Assembly: GCA_030280995.1 (NCBI GenBank)
Contig: JASXTE010000008.1
Span: 16,320,212 to 16,384,211, forward strand
Length of the DNA: 64,000 nucleotides
From: Hemileia vastatrix
Taxonomy: Eukaryota; Basidiomycota; Pucciniomycetes; Pucciniales; Zaghouaniaceae
Direction: 5' to 3'
Shown here: in pieces, positions 45,728 to 57,218 of the stretch
How positions within the stretch are numbered: the stretch's first letter is position 1
How the letters are laid out: every line of letters begins with the position of its first letter
Translations under genes and position numbers: made by a program
Notes under the pieces: model-generated
Seen by the model: the letters and a program-made list of their open reading frames with translations, nothing else
Databases searched by the model: none
What the model was told of the DNA's origin: nothing

Positions 45728-46350
45728 AACTCTGATGTACAGCCATAGATCAGAGTTCAAATGAATAAAATTGGATTGGTACTCTGATTTACGGCCATAG
45801 ATCAGGGTTCACATAAATAAAATTGGATGTGGCACTCTGATGTATGGCAATAGATCAGGGCTCACATACAAAAAATTGGATGTGGTACTCTGATGTTTGG
45901 CCAAGGATCAGGGTACACATGTGTTGAAATGGGTGGTGAACTCTGATGCATGGCTGTAGATCAGAGTTCACATGCAAAAAAATGGATGTGGTAATCTGGT
46001 TTATGGCCAAAGATCAGGGCTCACATGCATAAAATTGGGTGGTGAACTCTGATGTATAGCCATAGATCAGAGTTCACATGCAAAAATATGGATGTGGTAC
46101 TCTGATGTTTGGCCAAAGATCAGGGTACACATGCAAAAAATGGGTGGTGAACTCTTATGTATGGCCATAGATCAGATTTCACATGCAAAAAATTTGATGT
46201 GGTACTCTGATTTATGGCATGGCCAAATATCAGGGTTCACATGCACAAAATCAGGTGGTGAACTCTGATGTACAGCTGTAGATCAGAGTCCACAAGCATA
46301 AAAATGAGTAGTGAACTCTGTTCTACAGCCATAAATCTGAGTTCACCTGT
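45728..46350. repeat. Tandem array of about 12 hairpin units (53 bp)
   Basis: Units begin near 45728, 45781, 45832, 45885, 45938, 45990, 46043, 46097, 46148, 46201, 46259 and 46313. Each has arms such as GAACTCTGAT and ATCAGAGTTC around a GGCCATAG-type centre, then CACATGCAAAAAATTGGATGTG-like linker words. Two arm versions, GAAC/GTTC and GTAC/GTAC, tend to alternate. Confidence 0.85.
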
Positions 46351-47099
46351 TCACTTTGAGAATTTAAAGACTGTTATTTGCAAATGTAACATCACCTTCT
46401 AAATGACAATAAAATAATTAAATAAAATTAATATGTAATTTAATAAAATATATTAAAGTAAAACAAAATAAAAATAAAAATAAACAAAGTTGAATTAAAT
46501 ATAACAAAATTATTTGAAATGGAATAAAATATAATTTGATATAATACAGTATGATATAGCATGATATAATAAAATAAAGCAAAGTCAAATCACAGAAAAT
46601 AAAATGAATAAAATTGAATATTTTTTAAAGCATCATAAAATTTAAATAAATAATCCAATCCTATAAGAGTTTTCAAGAATGTATATTTATTGAATAGATA
46701 TTTCTCACCAAATTTATAATTGTAAAAATTAATACATATTTATCTTAATTCTCATTGAATTACTAGTAACTATTTTTTGTAGTCTTTATCAAAATAGAGC
46801 TTTTTGTGGAACATACATGTTTCTTAGATATAATTTTATATTTTATTTATTTATAAGTATGAATTTGAAAGTTAATACAAACATCAGAATCTTCCTAGTA
46901 AAAAAAATACATGGCTACTACTTTTTTAAAAAATAACTTTCCTTTATCTTCATTTTATCAAAAAAATGAGGGACAAATTTTTATGAAAATAAAAAATATG
47001 GCAAATAAAAAAATTTAGTTTTTATTAATGGTTTCACATCTTTATTCTTTCCATGAATTCTAATTTATTATCTGTATATTTTTGATTACTTTTTTTATT
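46351..47099. other. AT-rich gap without features
   Basis: A-rich low-complexity sequence (AAATAAAAT words around 46400-46630). No gene or clear repeat pair. Confidence 0.5.
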
Positions 47100-47760
47100 T
47101 CAAAAATATCCTCTTCAGTACTTTTCTCCCCACTTTTTTGTCCCACACTCCTCCAATCTCACATCTTCTTCCTCTCCTACATCATTCTTTACTCTTCCAA
47201 GTTGTTTCCCCTCCCCACCCAACCTAACTCCTTTTTCTCCCATCACCACAGTTTTTGCACCCCTTCTCACCACCCTCGAACCCCCCTCATACCACCTCAA
47301 TCCCCTTGCTTTCCTTCCCGCCACTTTTAATCCAAAGTGTGAAAATGAGGTAATTTAAAATGAAAAAGGGACAATATGAAAAGAAAATTACTGCAGTAGG
47401 GATTTTAAAAAGTGGGCTTAAAAGCAACAAGGGGGGATATAGTGTGAAAGGAGTGGATAGGGTGAAGGTTAAACCAAAAAAGTGGGCTGGGATTTGAAAG
47501 GTGTCTGGTGGGTGTAGGGAGGGGTGAGTATGGGCTAAAGAGGGGCAAGGAGAAAATGGATAGGGTTGGGTGAAGTAAAAAATGAATTTGGAAGGTAGAG
47601 GAGGGATTAGAAGGGGTTCCTCTTGGGATATAAAACTTGGCACATACAGCAAATGTATCGTAATCATTATCAAAGATGATGTGGAGAGAATATAGTTGAC
47701 ACAAGTGTAGAGTAAGAAGATGGTGCGTGAAGATGGTCCAAAATGTGGCAGCAAAAATTT
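47100..47760. repeat. Pyrimidine-rich to purine-rich strand switch 2
   Basis: C/T-rich on the + strand to about 47335 (CCCCTCCCCACC words), then G/A-rich to about 47760 (GGGATTAGAAGGGG words). Open frames on both strands are low complexity. Same design as at 34.6 and 55.7 kb. Confidence 0.6.
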
Positions 47761-49050
47761 AAAGGTGGATGATATTTTTTGTGTAAAATAAAATTTTTAC
47801 CATGCCAGTTTACAGTAATTTTCCTTAATTTTAAGAAATTATGAATGACTCAATGTTATGGCTCTACATACATTCATAAAAGATATAGTTTTATTGGCTT
47901 CTTTTAATAAGGAAAAAGGAAAATAAGGAAAGAGCTCATAATTATAATAATAAGGCATCAAATATGATTTTATTTTTCAAAAATCATGTCACCAAATACT
48001 TTTGAAACTATCCATAAGATAAAAAACAAACCAAATTCAAAAATTTGAAAAAAAAAAGATGAGGGGCCAAATATTATATTAAAATTTCAAATAAATTCTC
48101 TTATTTATTTTACAAGGTAAATTTATTACATGCTCACTTTAATGGTAAATATTTTTGGTCAGATGTGAAGAATCTTTGACCTCCATCTTAGAATCCAACT
48201 AAAGTTTTGGCTCAAAATAAAACCCATTATTTAAATTTCCTGCTCAATTTTATTTTTTATGATTACTGTACCTACCCAAGTATTTTTATGTTATAACTAC
48301 AGTCATGAAAAAACCTCAATAATTGTACTATTATTTATTAAATAATTTACAAAAATTTCTTGATCATTGTTATTACTCAAAGAATTTTGTTTCATTTAAT
48401 ATGTAAATTTTCAAAAAAAATATATATCTTAAATTTTGTGGAACATAGATTGAACTCTTAATAACATACTGTTTCAAACTGTGGTTCAAATCACATTGAA
48501 ATAGGAGAAATTTCACAACTTTTTAAAAAATCTATACAAGATTTTTTTATGTAAACAAAATTTTATCTTTATATCAACAAGAATTATACTAAATAATATA
48601 ATTTTATAGAAATAAATAGAGACTTTGAATAGTTTCATGAATATATATGACTAAAAGTAATTTTTTTATTTTTATGATATGGTTGTTTCTCAACACAATA
48701 GATCAAAGAATGTTCTAAACTTAATTTTTTTTAAATTCAATATATAAAAAAGTCATTGGAGTTTATGTTCTTACCAAAATTTCTTTTTAGATAAATCTTT
48801 CTCTTAGATACAAATTATTGAGATCCTTCTCTGTCTTACATTCTTTTTTGGATTCATATGTGTAAGTTTAAGTTAAGCCTAAATGGATAAAATTTAGAAT
48901 TTTTAATAAATGAGAATAAATCATTTTTTCTTCATTTTGTATCTAAATAAAACTCAAACCATAACATTAATTTTCAGTTGAAACAATTATTGAATAGTCC
49001 AATGACTATCTATCAAAAAATTTTAGATATACATTTTAGGTTACTTCTGT
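47761..49050. other. AT-rich gap without features
   Basis: No open frame of note and no repeat that I can support. Confidence 0.45.
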
Positions 49051-50030
49051 GCACAAGACTTGAAAACTATTGTGAATGCTTTGTTATGGCTGGACATCAG
49101 CATTCAATTTCAATATTAATATCACTTTTACAAATTACTCATAATTTTGAATAGTGACCCATGATGTGTGGCCATACACAAGAACTTATCCTCCATTTTG
49201 AAATCAGTTAACAAAATCACTCTAAATTCTATATTGTGATTCTTGATGAAAATATTTGCAACACAGTCCAATATTTATTTCCACTAAATATGACTGAATC
49301 TCTCACAATTTTACATAGTAAAACCTGATTTATAGCTGCACAAAAGAGTTTACATTTGATCTTATCCACATGTTTAAAAATTACTAATAATTTCTACATT
49401 GTACCCTGATGTACATCCATACCATAAAGTCCACCTTCAATCTCATCCCCAAATTTAAAGTTATGCTATCAATTTTATATAGTTAACACTGATGATCTCA
49501 GATGCATGGCCATACATACAGGTTCACTATATAAAATTGACAGAGATTCTGTGCACTAGTGTGAAAATAGATTGTGAACTCCTTTTTTACAGCTGTACAT
49601 CAGCTTTCACTAAAATAAATTGAGTGATACTCTCTCTACTAATGTGAAAATTGATAGTGGACTCTGTTTTACAGCCATAAATCAGAATTTACTATATAAT
49701 ATTTTTGAGAGTTTCAGTCAACTGTAGTGAAAATTGAAAATTAACTCTGTTGTGAAGCTGTACATAAAGATTCACATTATATAATTGGAATTTATTTTGT
49801 GAACCAATGTGAAAATGTACGTTAAACACTATTTTATGGCTGTACATCAGGGTTCACAGCCTACAATTTAGTGTGACTCTGTACACAGGACTGGAAAATT
49901 ATTGTGACCACTGATGTTTGACCCCACAATAGTGTTCACCTTAAATTTTCTCATCTCTTCACAGAATCCTTCTCAATTATATATTGTGAGCCCTGTTTTA
50001 CTGTCATACAACAGATTTAATCATCCATTT
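49051..50030. repeat. Degenerate relatives of the 53-bp hairpin units
   Basis: Words such as GATGCATGGCCATACAT (49500), TTTTACAGCTGTACATCAG (49587), TTTTACAGCCATAAATCAG (49668) and TTTATGGCTGTACATCAGGG (49833) recur at irregular spacing. Most have a short inverted repeat around a GGCCAT or CAGCTG centre. They look like old copies of the array at 45.7 kb. Confidence 0.55.
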
Positions 50031-50089
50031 TCATATTGTTTCACAAAATCACTCTTAACAAACATCCAGTTTGTATGTTGAAAATAAAT

Positions 50090-51762
50090 AAAAACAAAAA
50101 TATCAGTAAATGAAAAACATAGAATGATACGTAGTGTATAGCTGATATAAAATGATTGAGTAACTAAGAGAGGCAATAATTCTCTAACAACATGCTCACT
50201 GCATTAGCCCCCAATCATGTAATATCATACTAACACACTTTAAAAAAATAAAAACAATCATAAAAAAATCATACCTGAATTTCCAACTCAATCAAGAACT
50301 ATCGAGTTTGAATGTTGAAAAAAAATAAAAACAAAAATATCAGTAGATGAAAATCATAAAATGATAAGTAATTTATAGCAGATACTACATGATTGAGTAA
50401 TTAAGAGGGGCAATAATCCTCTTACAGCATGATTTCTGCATTACCCTCAATCATGTAACATCATACTAATAAACTTTGAAAAAATATAAATTATTATAAA
50501 AAATCATCATACCTGACTTGCCAACTCAATCAAGAACTATCCAGTTTGTATGTTGAAAAAAATAAAATTGAAAAAATCAGTAGATGCAAATCATACAATT
50601 ATAAGTAATGTATAGCTGATACTACATGATTGAGTAACTAAGAGGGGAAATAATGCTCTTAAAAATGCTTTCTGCATTACCCCCAATCATGTAACATCAT
50701 ACTTACACACTTTGAAAAAATAAAATTGATCATAAAAAATTATATACCTGACTTTCCAATTCAATCATGAACTATCCAGTTTGTACGTTGAAAAAAAATA
50801 TTAGTAGATGCAAATCATACCCTGATAAGTAATTTATAGCTGATACTACATGATTTAGTAACCAAGTGGGGCAATAATGCTCTAACAACATGCTCACTGC
50901 ATTATCCCCCAATCATTTAATATCATACTAAAACATTTTGAAAAAATAAAAATGATTATAAAAAAACATCATACCTGACTTTCCAAATCAATCAAGAACT
51001 ATCCTGTTTGTATGTTGAAAAAAAATAAAAACAAAAATATCAGCAGATGAAAATTATAAAATGATAAGTAATTTATAGCAGATACTACATGATTGAGTAA
51101 TTAAGAGGGGCAATAATCCTCTTACAACATGATTTCTGCATTACCCTCAATCATGTAACATCATACTAATAAACTTTGAAAAAATATAAATGATTATAAA
51201 AAATCATCATACCTGACTTGCCAACTCAATCAAGAACTATCCAGTTTGTATGTTGAAAAAAATAAAATTGAAAAAATCAGTAGATGCAAATCATACAATT
51301 ATAAGTAATGTATAGCTGATACTACATGATTGAGTAAGTAAGAGGGGAAATAATGCTCTTAAAAAATGCTTTCTGCATTACCCCCAATCATGTAACATCA
51401 TACTAACACACTTTGAAAAAATAAAATTGATCATAAAAAATTATATACCTGACTTTCTAATTCAATCATGAACTATCCAGTTTGTACGTTGAAAAAAAAA
51501 TATTAGTAGATGCAAATCATACCCTGATAAGTAATTTATAGCTGATACTACATGATTTAGTAACCAAGTGGGGCAATGATGCTCTAACAACATGCTCACT
51601 GCATTATCCCCCAATCATGTAATATCATACTAAAACATTTTGAAAAAATAAAAATGATTATAAAAAAACATCATACCTGACTTTCCAAATCAATAAAGAA
51701 CTATCCAGTTTGTATGTTGAAAAAAATAAAAATGAAAAAATCAGAGATGAAAATCATACAAT
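50090..51762. repeat. Tandem array of 237-bp units with about 700-bp higher-order repeat
   Basis: A landmark TGATT(G/T)AG recurs at 50153, 50390, 50628, 50851, 51090, 51328 and 51553, at spacings of 223-239. The three-unit block from about 50339 is repeated almost unchanged from about 51039. Each unit contains CATGATTG and CAATCATG in opposite orientation. The eighth unit is interrupted by the Harbinger element and continues at 58823. Confidence 0.9.
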
Positions 51763-52069
51763 AGGGGGTATCAATGTTGACTAATCTTCAATTAAATTAA
51801 TTGTGGATAAAAATCATCATAATTCAATTATCTTCTGCAATTATTTTTGCTAATAAATTGGTTATTAGACATTTTACATGTCAATTTTCACCTTTATATG
51901 ACATTTTTATGCTTAATTTTTCATAACCACATCTTGAACAACTTTCTGGATTTGCCAGCCTCCCTACCTTGCTGCACACTTCCATCCTATCTATTCATTC
52001 TATCCATTCAAAACCCCTCCCCATCTCATCTGTTAATTTCTTCTCCTTTTCATCTTCAAATATCTCAAC

Positions 52070-52673
52070 ATGCCTCGTCATCATAGATCTTCTCAAAGAC
52101 AGCCTTCCCCCAGTTTTTCTTTAAATCCCATTACTCCCGTTTTCCCCCGCTCAGCTGAGAAATCAAAGACTGTTCAACTAAAAAAAGATGATCATCTCAT
52201 ACTTATCAACTGGCTGAAAATAGAAACTAATTATGATTCTTGTTTTGGTACTGAGAATGCAACTAAAGTAGGATTTCCCCCTGCATCAAAAGTCAATGGC
52301 TATCTTCTGCTGGCCTATAAATTACAAAATAAGACAAAGGGAAGGATTGATATTTTTCCTAAACAGATTTCTGAACACTTAAAGCACTATTGGGCTAAAT
52401 ACAAGAAGGCTAAGACTCTTACTTTTTCCACTGGTTTTGGTATCACTGACCTTGATTTCAGTAAGGGCATAAATTCTATAGACAGTAAACTTGATTCTTT
52501 ATGTCCTTACTTTAATAAGATGGATTCCATATTTGGAGAGTGAGCTGATTTTAATCCTGAAAACATGTTGGATGGTGAAGATTCTATCTCCAAACATGAT
52601 GTTGAAACAAATTTTTCCCATCCTCTTCCTCCACTCAAGCCTCCCCTGTTCTAAATTTAAAAAATCTAGATAG
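52070..52673 (+). pseudogene. Harbinger ORF1, Myb/SANT-like DNA-binding domain
   Basis: Open frame 52070-52543 (157 residues) from an ATG. After a Ser/Pro-rich N-terminus, residues about 40-155 match a pattern I know from multicopy basidiomycete proteins: LINWLKIETNYDSCFG, a YHLLAYKLQ-like helix, HLKHYWAKYKKAK, then STGFGITDLD and YFNKMDSIFGE. Harbinger elements usually need a second protein with a SANT/Myb-like fold that binds the transposon ends, and this is the likely candidate. The frame ends in TGA and a related frame continues to 52673, so it is probably truncated. The family call is from memory. Confidence 0.6.
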
Positions 52674-53029
52674 CTTTCCTATAGATCCTTATGGTGATAT
52701 ATTCCAATGTTATCCCACTACAGTAAGCTTTAATTTCTTGTCTAGTTGTTTTTTTTTCTAAAAAGGCTAATGAAAAAACCCAGGATCCTCAAGCAAGCAA
52801 ATCTGAAGCTTGCATCTATGATGAAGAAGAAAATGTTACCTCCAAAAAAATCAAAGACCATCAAATACTTTGAGTTTCAACAGTCAAAGAAAGCAAAACA
52901 GAGATAGAGTTTCCCAAACCCCTTTTTCATCCATTGATTATTTTCTGGAGAAAAGTGAATCTGGTAAGTGATAGCATACCTTTTAATAGTTAAGTGAGCT
53001 TTTCTTTTCTTTTTTCAATATTCCTTTTC

Positions 53030-53314
53030 ACTCTAGTTAAAGTTGAAGTTTCAAGAGATACTCTCAACTTTCAAAAGAAACAATAAAAGCTCTCTTTACA
53101 AAGGGATGATAGGGCACAAGACTTAGAGGAGAAGAAATTCAAGCTTTCTTTACAAAGGGATGGGAGGGTACAAGAATTGAAGGAGAAGAAATTTGAGCTT
53201 TTTTTAAAGAGGGATGAGAGGGCACATGACTTGGAGAAGAAATTTGAGATGAAGAAAGAGGAGAAGGCTCTTGAGTACAATTTCCTATTGGATCAAATGA
53301 AACTCAAGTATTAA
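53030..53314 (+). pseudogene. Coiled-coil tail of Harbinger ORF1
   Basis: A frame with one stop (near 53085) and three copies of a 15-18 residue charged repeat of the type LSLQRDDRAQDLEEKKF, then KKEEKALEYNFLLDQMKLKY. A coiled coil is likely. It is collinear with the SANT-like ORF and probably its C-terminus after one or more introns and stops (52680-53030). The 53315-54161 stretch that follows is AT-rich with no gene seen. Confidence 0.5.
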
Positions 53315-54161
53315 CTTGAAGATGGTTCAAAAAGAAGGATTTCCTGAGAGAGTGTGTTAAAGCTAATAAATCTATTGAGTAAATTGAATGCTTAATGAAA
53401 ATTTTTGATAAATAGTTTTTTTTAATTTGTTTACAAATTTTTCTTGATAGAATTCATTAAAGCTAATAATAAATTCTTGGCACACACTCCTCACTGAGAT
53501 TTGAAACATTTTATTGAAAAATTTTAGATTATTTGTTTGTTTGGTTAAATTAATTTTGTTTTATTTATTTTTGGTGATAATTTCATATGTGCTAACTTTT
53601 TAAAGGTCTTGATTCTAGATGATTTTTTTTTGCAAAAATGTGAAAAACTCATACATTTTTTCTTCTTTACATTAAAATCATTAAATTTACTTTTCTAAAT
53701 ACAGCTAATTCAACAAAACTCTATATCTGTTTTAAAAATTTGGCAATACCCTCCCCTGCATTTTATTGAATTATGGGGTGAAAATCACCAAAATTTAGTA
53801 TAGTTCTATAAATTAATAAATAAATAAATGAAATATATCAAATTTACTAGTTTTAAAGTAATGACAATTCCTCAAGCCAAAATGTGGACTGACTCTAGAA
53901 ACTAAGTTTGGGACTTTCCACAGGTATAGGCAAGATGAACCCCATGAAACAAGTTAATTTTATCATGATTACCTTTTATACAACACAAGGTTGTTGGCCC
54001 ATTACTTTAGTTTAGTAAATTGAAATATCAGATCAATTATTAAAAATTTATTAAAGAATAATTTTTTTTTGATGACTTTACTAATCCCAATAATTTTTAG
54101 ATCTACTTAAATTTTTTTTATTAAATTTATAACTTTTACCTTCTTTTTTTACCTTGTTGAT

Positions 54162-54627
54162 TCATTTAATTAGTTTTTGACTAATTTTGAAGGAGCAGCC
54201 AAAATGAGTAAATTTGTGACAAGATTCCAAACCAGGGGGAGCTTTTGTTGTTTGGTTATTGTCCTTAGAATAGTTCCAAATTTTTTTGATCATTCCATTT
54301 CCCAAACCAAAATCAATCATGCACTCATGGTCTGGAAAATTTAATCCATGTCCTTTGATTTTAGCTGGAGATGATATTGGTTGGCCAGTTATTGGATTAA
54401 TATAAGAGAAAATCCCCAAATTAAGATAATTAGCATCATTCTTATGGGTATGAATCTTCTTATGAAAACCAGAATGAGTAATTATAACATTAGAGAATAA
54501 TATATAATCACTGCTAATCTCTTCCCATCTGGAGTCACGCCAATTCAGAATCCCAACTCTGGTTGCAAGTTCATGATTGGATTCAAAGGCTTTGTTACAG
54601 AGTTTTTGAGTAAAAGAGCCAGAAAAG
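54162..54627 (-). CDS. Unknown ORF X of the Harbinger element, C-terminal exon
   Basis: The frame is open from just after a TAA at about 54630 down to 54162. Recognisable words are WRDSRWEEIS, NYLNLGIFSYINPITGQP, KGHGLNFPDHECMIDFGLG, MIKKIWNYS and THFGCSFKIS. The HFGCSF ending recalls a multicopy family in basidiomycete genomes, but I know of no assigned function and cannot verify it here. The DFG and HFGCSF blocks look conserved and not random. It lies between ORF1 and the transposase on the transposase strand. An N-terminal exon may be 55451-54828. Confidence 0.5.
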
Positions 54628-54827
54628 AATTAAAGGAATGTAAGGAGTCCCATAATCAAAAATTATTATTTTTTTCTAATTTAGATAAATTTATAAGTAA
54701 TGAATAGATGCCTGTAAAATTAAATTGAGTGAAAAATATTAAGAATGAAACCAAAAAAGTTGTACCTTTAATAAATCCCAGTCTCGATCCAAACCCAATC
54801 ATGATACCACTCATCAAATTATTATTT

Positions 54828-55451
54828 TTAATTTATTAATTGAACCAAAGCCATGTGATATAATATAGAGATGAGATAAGATAGTTGATTAAAAGCTTCA
54901 TCTTTTACTCCATCAAATGAATGATTTTCATAAATAATTTGAGGGTTAAAAGTATTACTGATTACTACCTTAACTTCATCACCTCCTAATTTGGTTAGAT
55001 ATTCAATATCTTCTGGTAACTTCCTGGGATATTTATCTTTTTTATTGACTTTAGTTTTGAAATACTTGATGTTTGATATATGGCCGAATAGAAGATCCAA
55101 GTGAATTTTCTTTTTGTAATATCTTTTACATTGATAAGATTGATCATCATTTTTTGTTGTTAAAGGTTTTGAAGTTGATTGAAAAGAAGTTGAAATCAAA
55201 GAAGATGATAAAGAAGACAAAGATGAAGATGGATGTATAAGGCTTGAATCAGAAGAAATAGATATTTTTTTTCTGAAATTTTTTTCAACAAATTTTCCTT
55301 TTTTGATAATTTTTCTAAATTTTTTTTGATGATTGAAATGAAGCTGAAACTGAAGAAGATGATAAAGAAGATAATGATGAAGATAGAGGTGTAAGGCTTG
55401 AATTAGAAGAAATAGACATTTTTTTTCTAAAAAAAATTTTTCACTGGTCAA
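54828..55451 (-). CDS. Unknown ORF X of the Harbinger element, N-terminal part
   Basis: A 207-residue frame without a clear natural ATG. The N-terminal half is low complexity and internally duplicated (SSLSSLSSS words appear in two neighbouring blocks, about 55180-55300 and 55310-55440). The C-terminal half looks folded (YPRKLPEDIEYLTKLGGDEV, YENHSFDGVKDEAFNQL). It stops shortly before the next exon-like frame, so the two may be spliced. I do not recognise it. Confidence 0.4.
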   Translation of the reverse strand: MTSEKFFLEKKCLFLLIQALHLYLHHYLLYHLLQFQLHFNHQKKFRKIIKKGKFVEKNFRKKISISSDSSLIHPSSSLSSLSSSLISTSFQSTSKPLTTKNDDQSYQCKRYYKKKIHLDLLFGHISNIKYFKTKVNKKDKYPRKLPEDIEYLTKLGGDEVKVVISNTFNPQIIYENHSFDGVKDEAFNQLSYLISILYHMALVQLIN

Positions 55452-55664
55452 AAAAATGTCAAAATATTTTTAAAAAATAATTAAAAACTCACAAAATTTA
55501 AATTAAATAACCATAAAGATTTTCATCAAATAATAAATAAGAATAATTATTACTTTAATTAAATTTGGAGAGTTTTTTTGGTTAATTCTGGACAAAATAT
55601 TAAAAAAATTAAAAAAATTAAATATTAATAAAACTTTTCTTTAAATTTTTTAATTTCACCCTCA

Positions 55665-56099
55665 TTGGTCCCTGTAAAAATTTTCTTTTTTTTCATTAGT
55701 CCTTCTTTAGTTCCCTTTCTCACCTTGAAAAAATCCTCCAAATCTCATTCCAAACTCTCACAAAACACGCCCAAATACTCACAAAACACCCCCAAAATAC
55801 CTCCCAAACCCTCTTCAAAACCCCACCAAATCCTCAGCAACCACCCCCAAGAAACCTCCCAACCCCTCTCCAAAACCCTGCCAAATCCTCACCAAACACC
55901 CCCAAAATACCCTTCCAAACCCTCACCAAACCATTCCAAAACACCACCCCAAACCCTCTCCAAAACCCCATCAATTGCACCCTATAGCCCCCTTGAACCC
56001 CCCCCCCCCTCAATCCCCACCTACACATGCTACAAACCCCCTCTTGAAACCCCCCTGCAAATCCCCCTTACCCCCTCCTCCCTATTCATTTATTAAAAA
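55665..56099 (+). repeat. C/A-rich minisatellite, left half of strand switch 3
   Basis: Degenerate units such as CCAAACCCTCACCAAA and CACCCCCAAAATACC. The 143-codon open frame is Pro/Ser-rich low complexity and is not likely a gene. It ends in a run of ten C (about 56000). Confidence 0.65.
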
Positions 56100-56350
56100 T
56101 CAATTGATAACAATTGTTTGTTAACTAAAAAATTATTGAGAACAGTTTTTTGTTGACTAACAAAAAATTGAGAACAATTTGTTGTTAACTAACAAACAAT
56201 TGGTAATAATTGTTTGTTAACTAACAAACAATTGGTAATAATTGTTTGTTAACTAACAAACAATTGGTAATAATTGTTTGTTAACTAACAAACAATTGGT
56301 AATAATTGTTTGTTAACTAACAAACAGTTGTTATCAATCGTTTGTTAATA
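56100..56350. repeat. 32-bp near-palindromic tandem repeat
   Basis: About seven units built on TTGTTTGTTAACTAACAAAC plus AATTGGTAATAA. The central four or five (about 56180-56330) are identical. Each unit has GTTAAC at its centre and reads almost the same on both strands. Confidence 0.9.
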
Positions 56351-56720
56351 ATTAAATAGGAAGGAGTGGGTAAGGGGGGATTTGGAGGGGGGTATGAGGG
56401 GGTTATAGGGGGGTTTTGAAGCAGGTGTAGGGAGATTTGAGGGGGGTGATATGAGGGGGTTATAGGGGGGGTTGTGAAGAAGGTGTATGGGTGGTTTGAG
56501 GGGGGGTTTGAGGAGGTTAAATGGGAGGTTTAAAGCGGGTGTAGGAGGGGTTTAAGAAGTAATAGGGGAGAGAAAAGGGGGGAGGGTGTGAGGGGCAGCC
56601 AAAGAGAAGGGAAAGGTGGGAATGAGGACACTAAGGAGAGGGGAAAGATGGGATAATGACCAGGCCAAGGAGGGATAAAGAGGGGATGATGGAGAGTAAA
56701 AAAAAAGGGGAGAGAAAGAA
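56351..56720. repeat. G/A-rich half of strand switch 3
   Basis: Words such as GGGGGTTATAGGGGGG and GGTGTAGGAGGGG. Purine-rich on the + strand and partly complementary to the C/A-rich block at 55.7-56.1 kb, with the 32-bp repeats between them as a possible loop. The 56720-57218 stretch after it is A-rich with no gene seen. Confidence 0.6.
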
Positions 56721-57218
56721 CAAAAAAAGAGTTAATTTAACCTTGAAAACCACAAAAAAGAACCTCTTACAAAAAAAAGAAAACAGAAAAAAAACAAAAA
56801 AAAGAAATGAAATGAATAAAATAACTTACCTGGAGAGAGAAGATGAAATCATATTTGAAACCAAATTGTTTTAGGGATGTTTAAGGAGAGGAGGAAATGG
56901 ATATGAGGGATGAATGAAAAAAATAAACAGTGAAAAATTATGCAATTGCAGAAAATATGTGCTTTTATGTTGAGCTGGTGAATGAAAACAAATTAGACAT
57001 CCAAAAAAGAAATATTCACCATAAATTCAAAAAAAAAGAATATGCAAAAAAACACCAACCCAAGTGATTTAAGCAGACAAGTTTAACATTTGAAGAGTAT
57101 GAAAAAAAAATTAAAAGTGTTGTATTTCAAAATGTTGGAGGGTGATTGGCATAATGACAGAGAATATTCCAGTGGAAAGAATATTTTGTGATTCAAGGGA
57201 GTGGAGAGCTGGTACAGG

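Noticed and set aside
45728..46350. Possible CRISPR-like array
   Set aside because: The segments between hairpins are themselves repeated, so there are no unique spacers.
47287..47754. Open frame of 155 codons on the - strand
   Set aside because: Again a by-product of a purine-rich strand; low complexity Pro/Ser/Phe peptide.
50090..51762. Possible CRISPR-like array
   Set aside because: The 237-bp units repeat as a whole without short repeat plus unique spacer structure, and the setting is a fungal nuclear genome.
55665..56096. Pro/Ser-rich open frame of 143 codons
   Set aside because: It follows exactly the C/A-rich minisatellite. The peptide is only a translation of the repeat.
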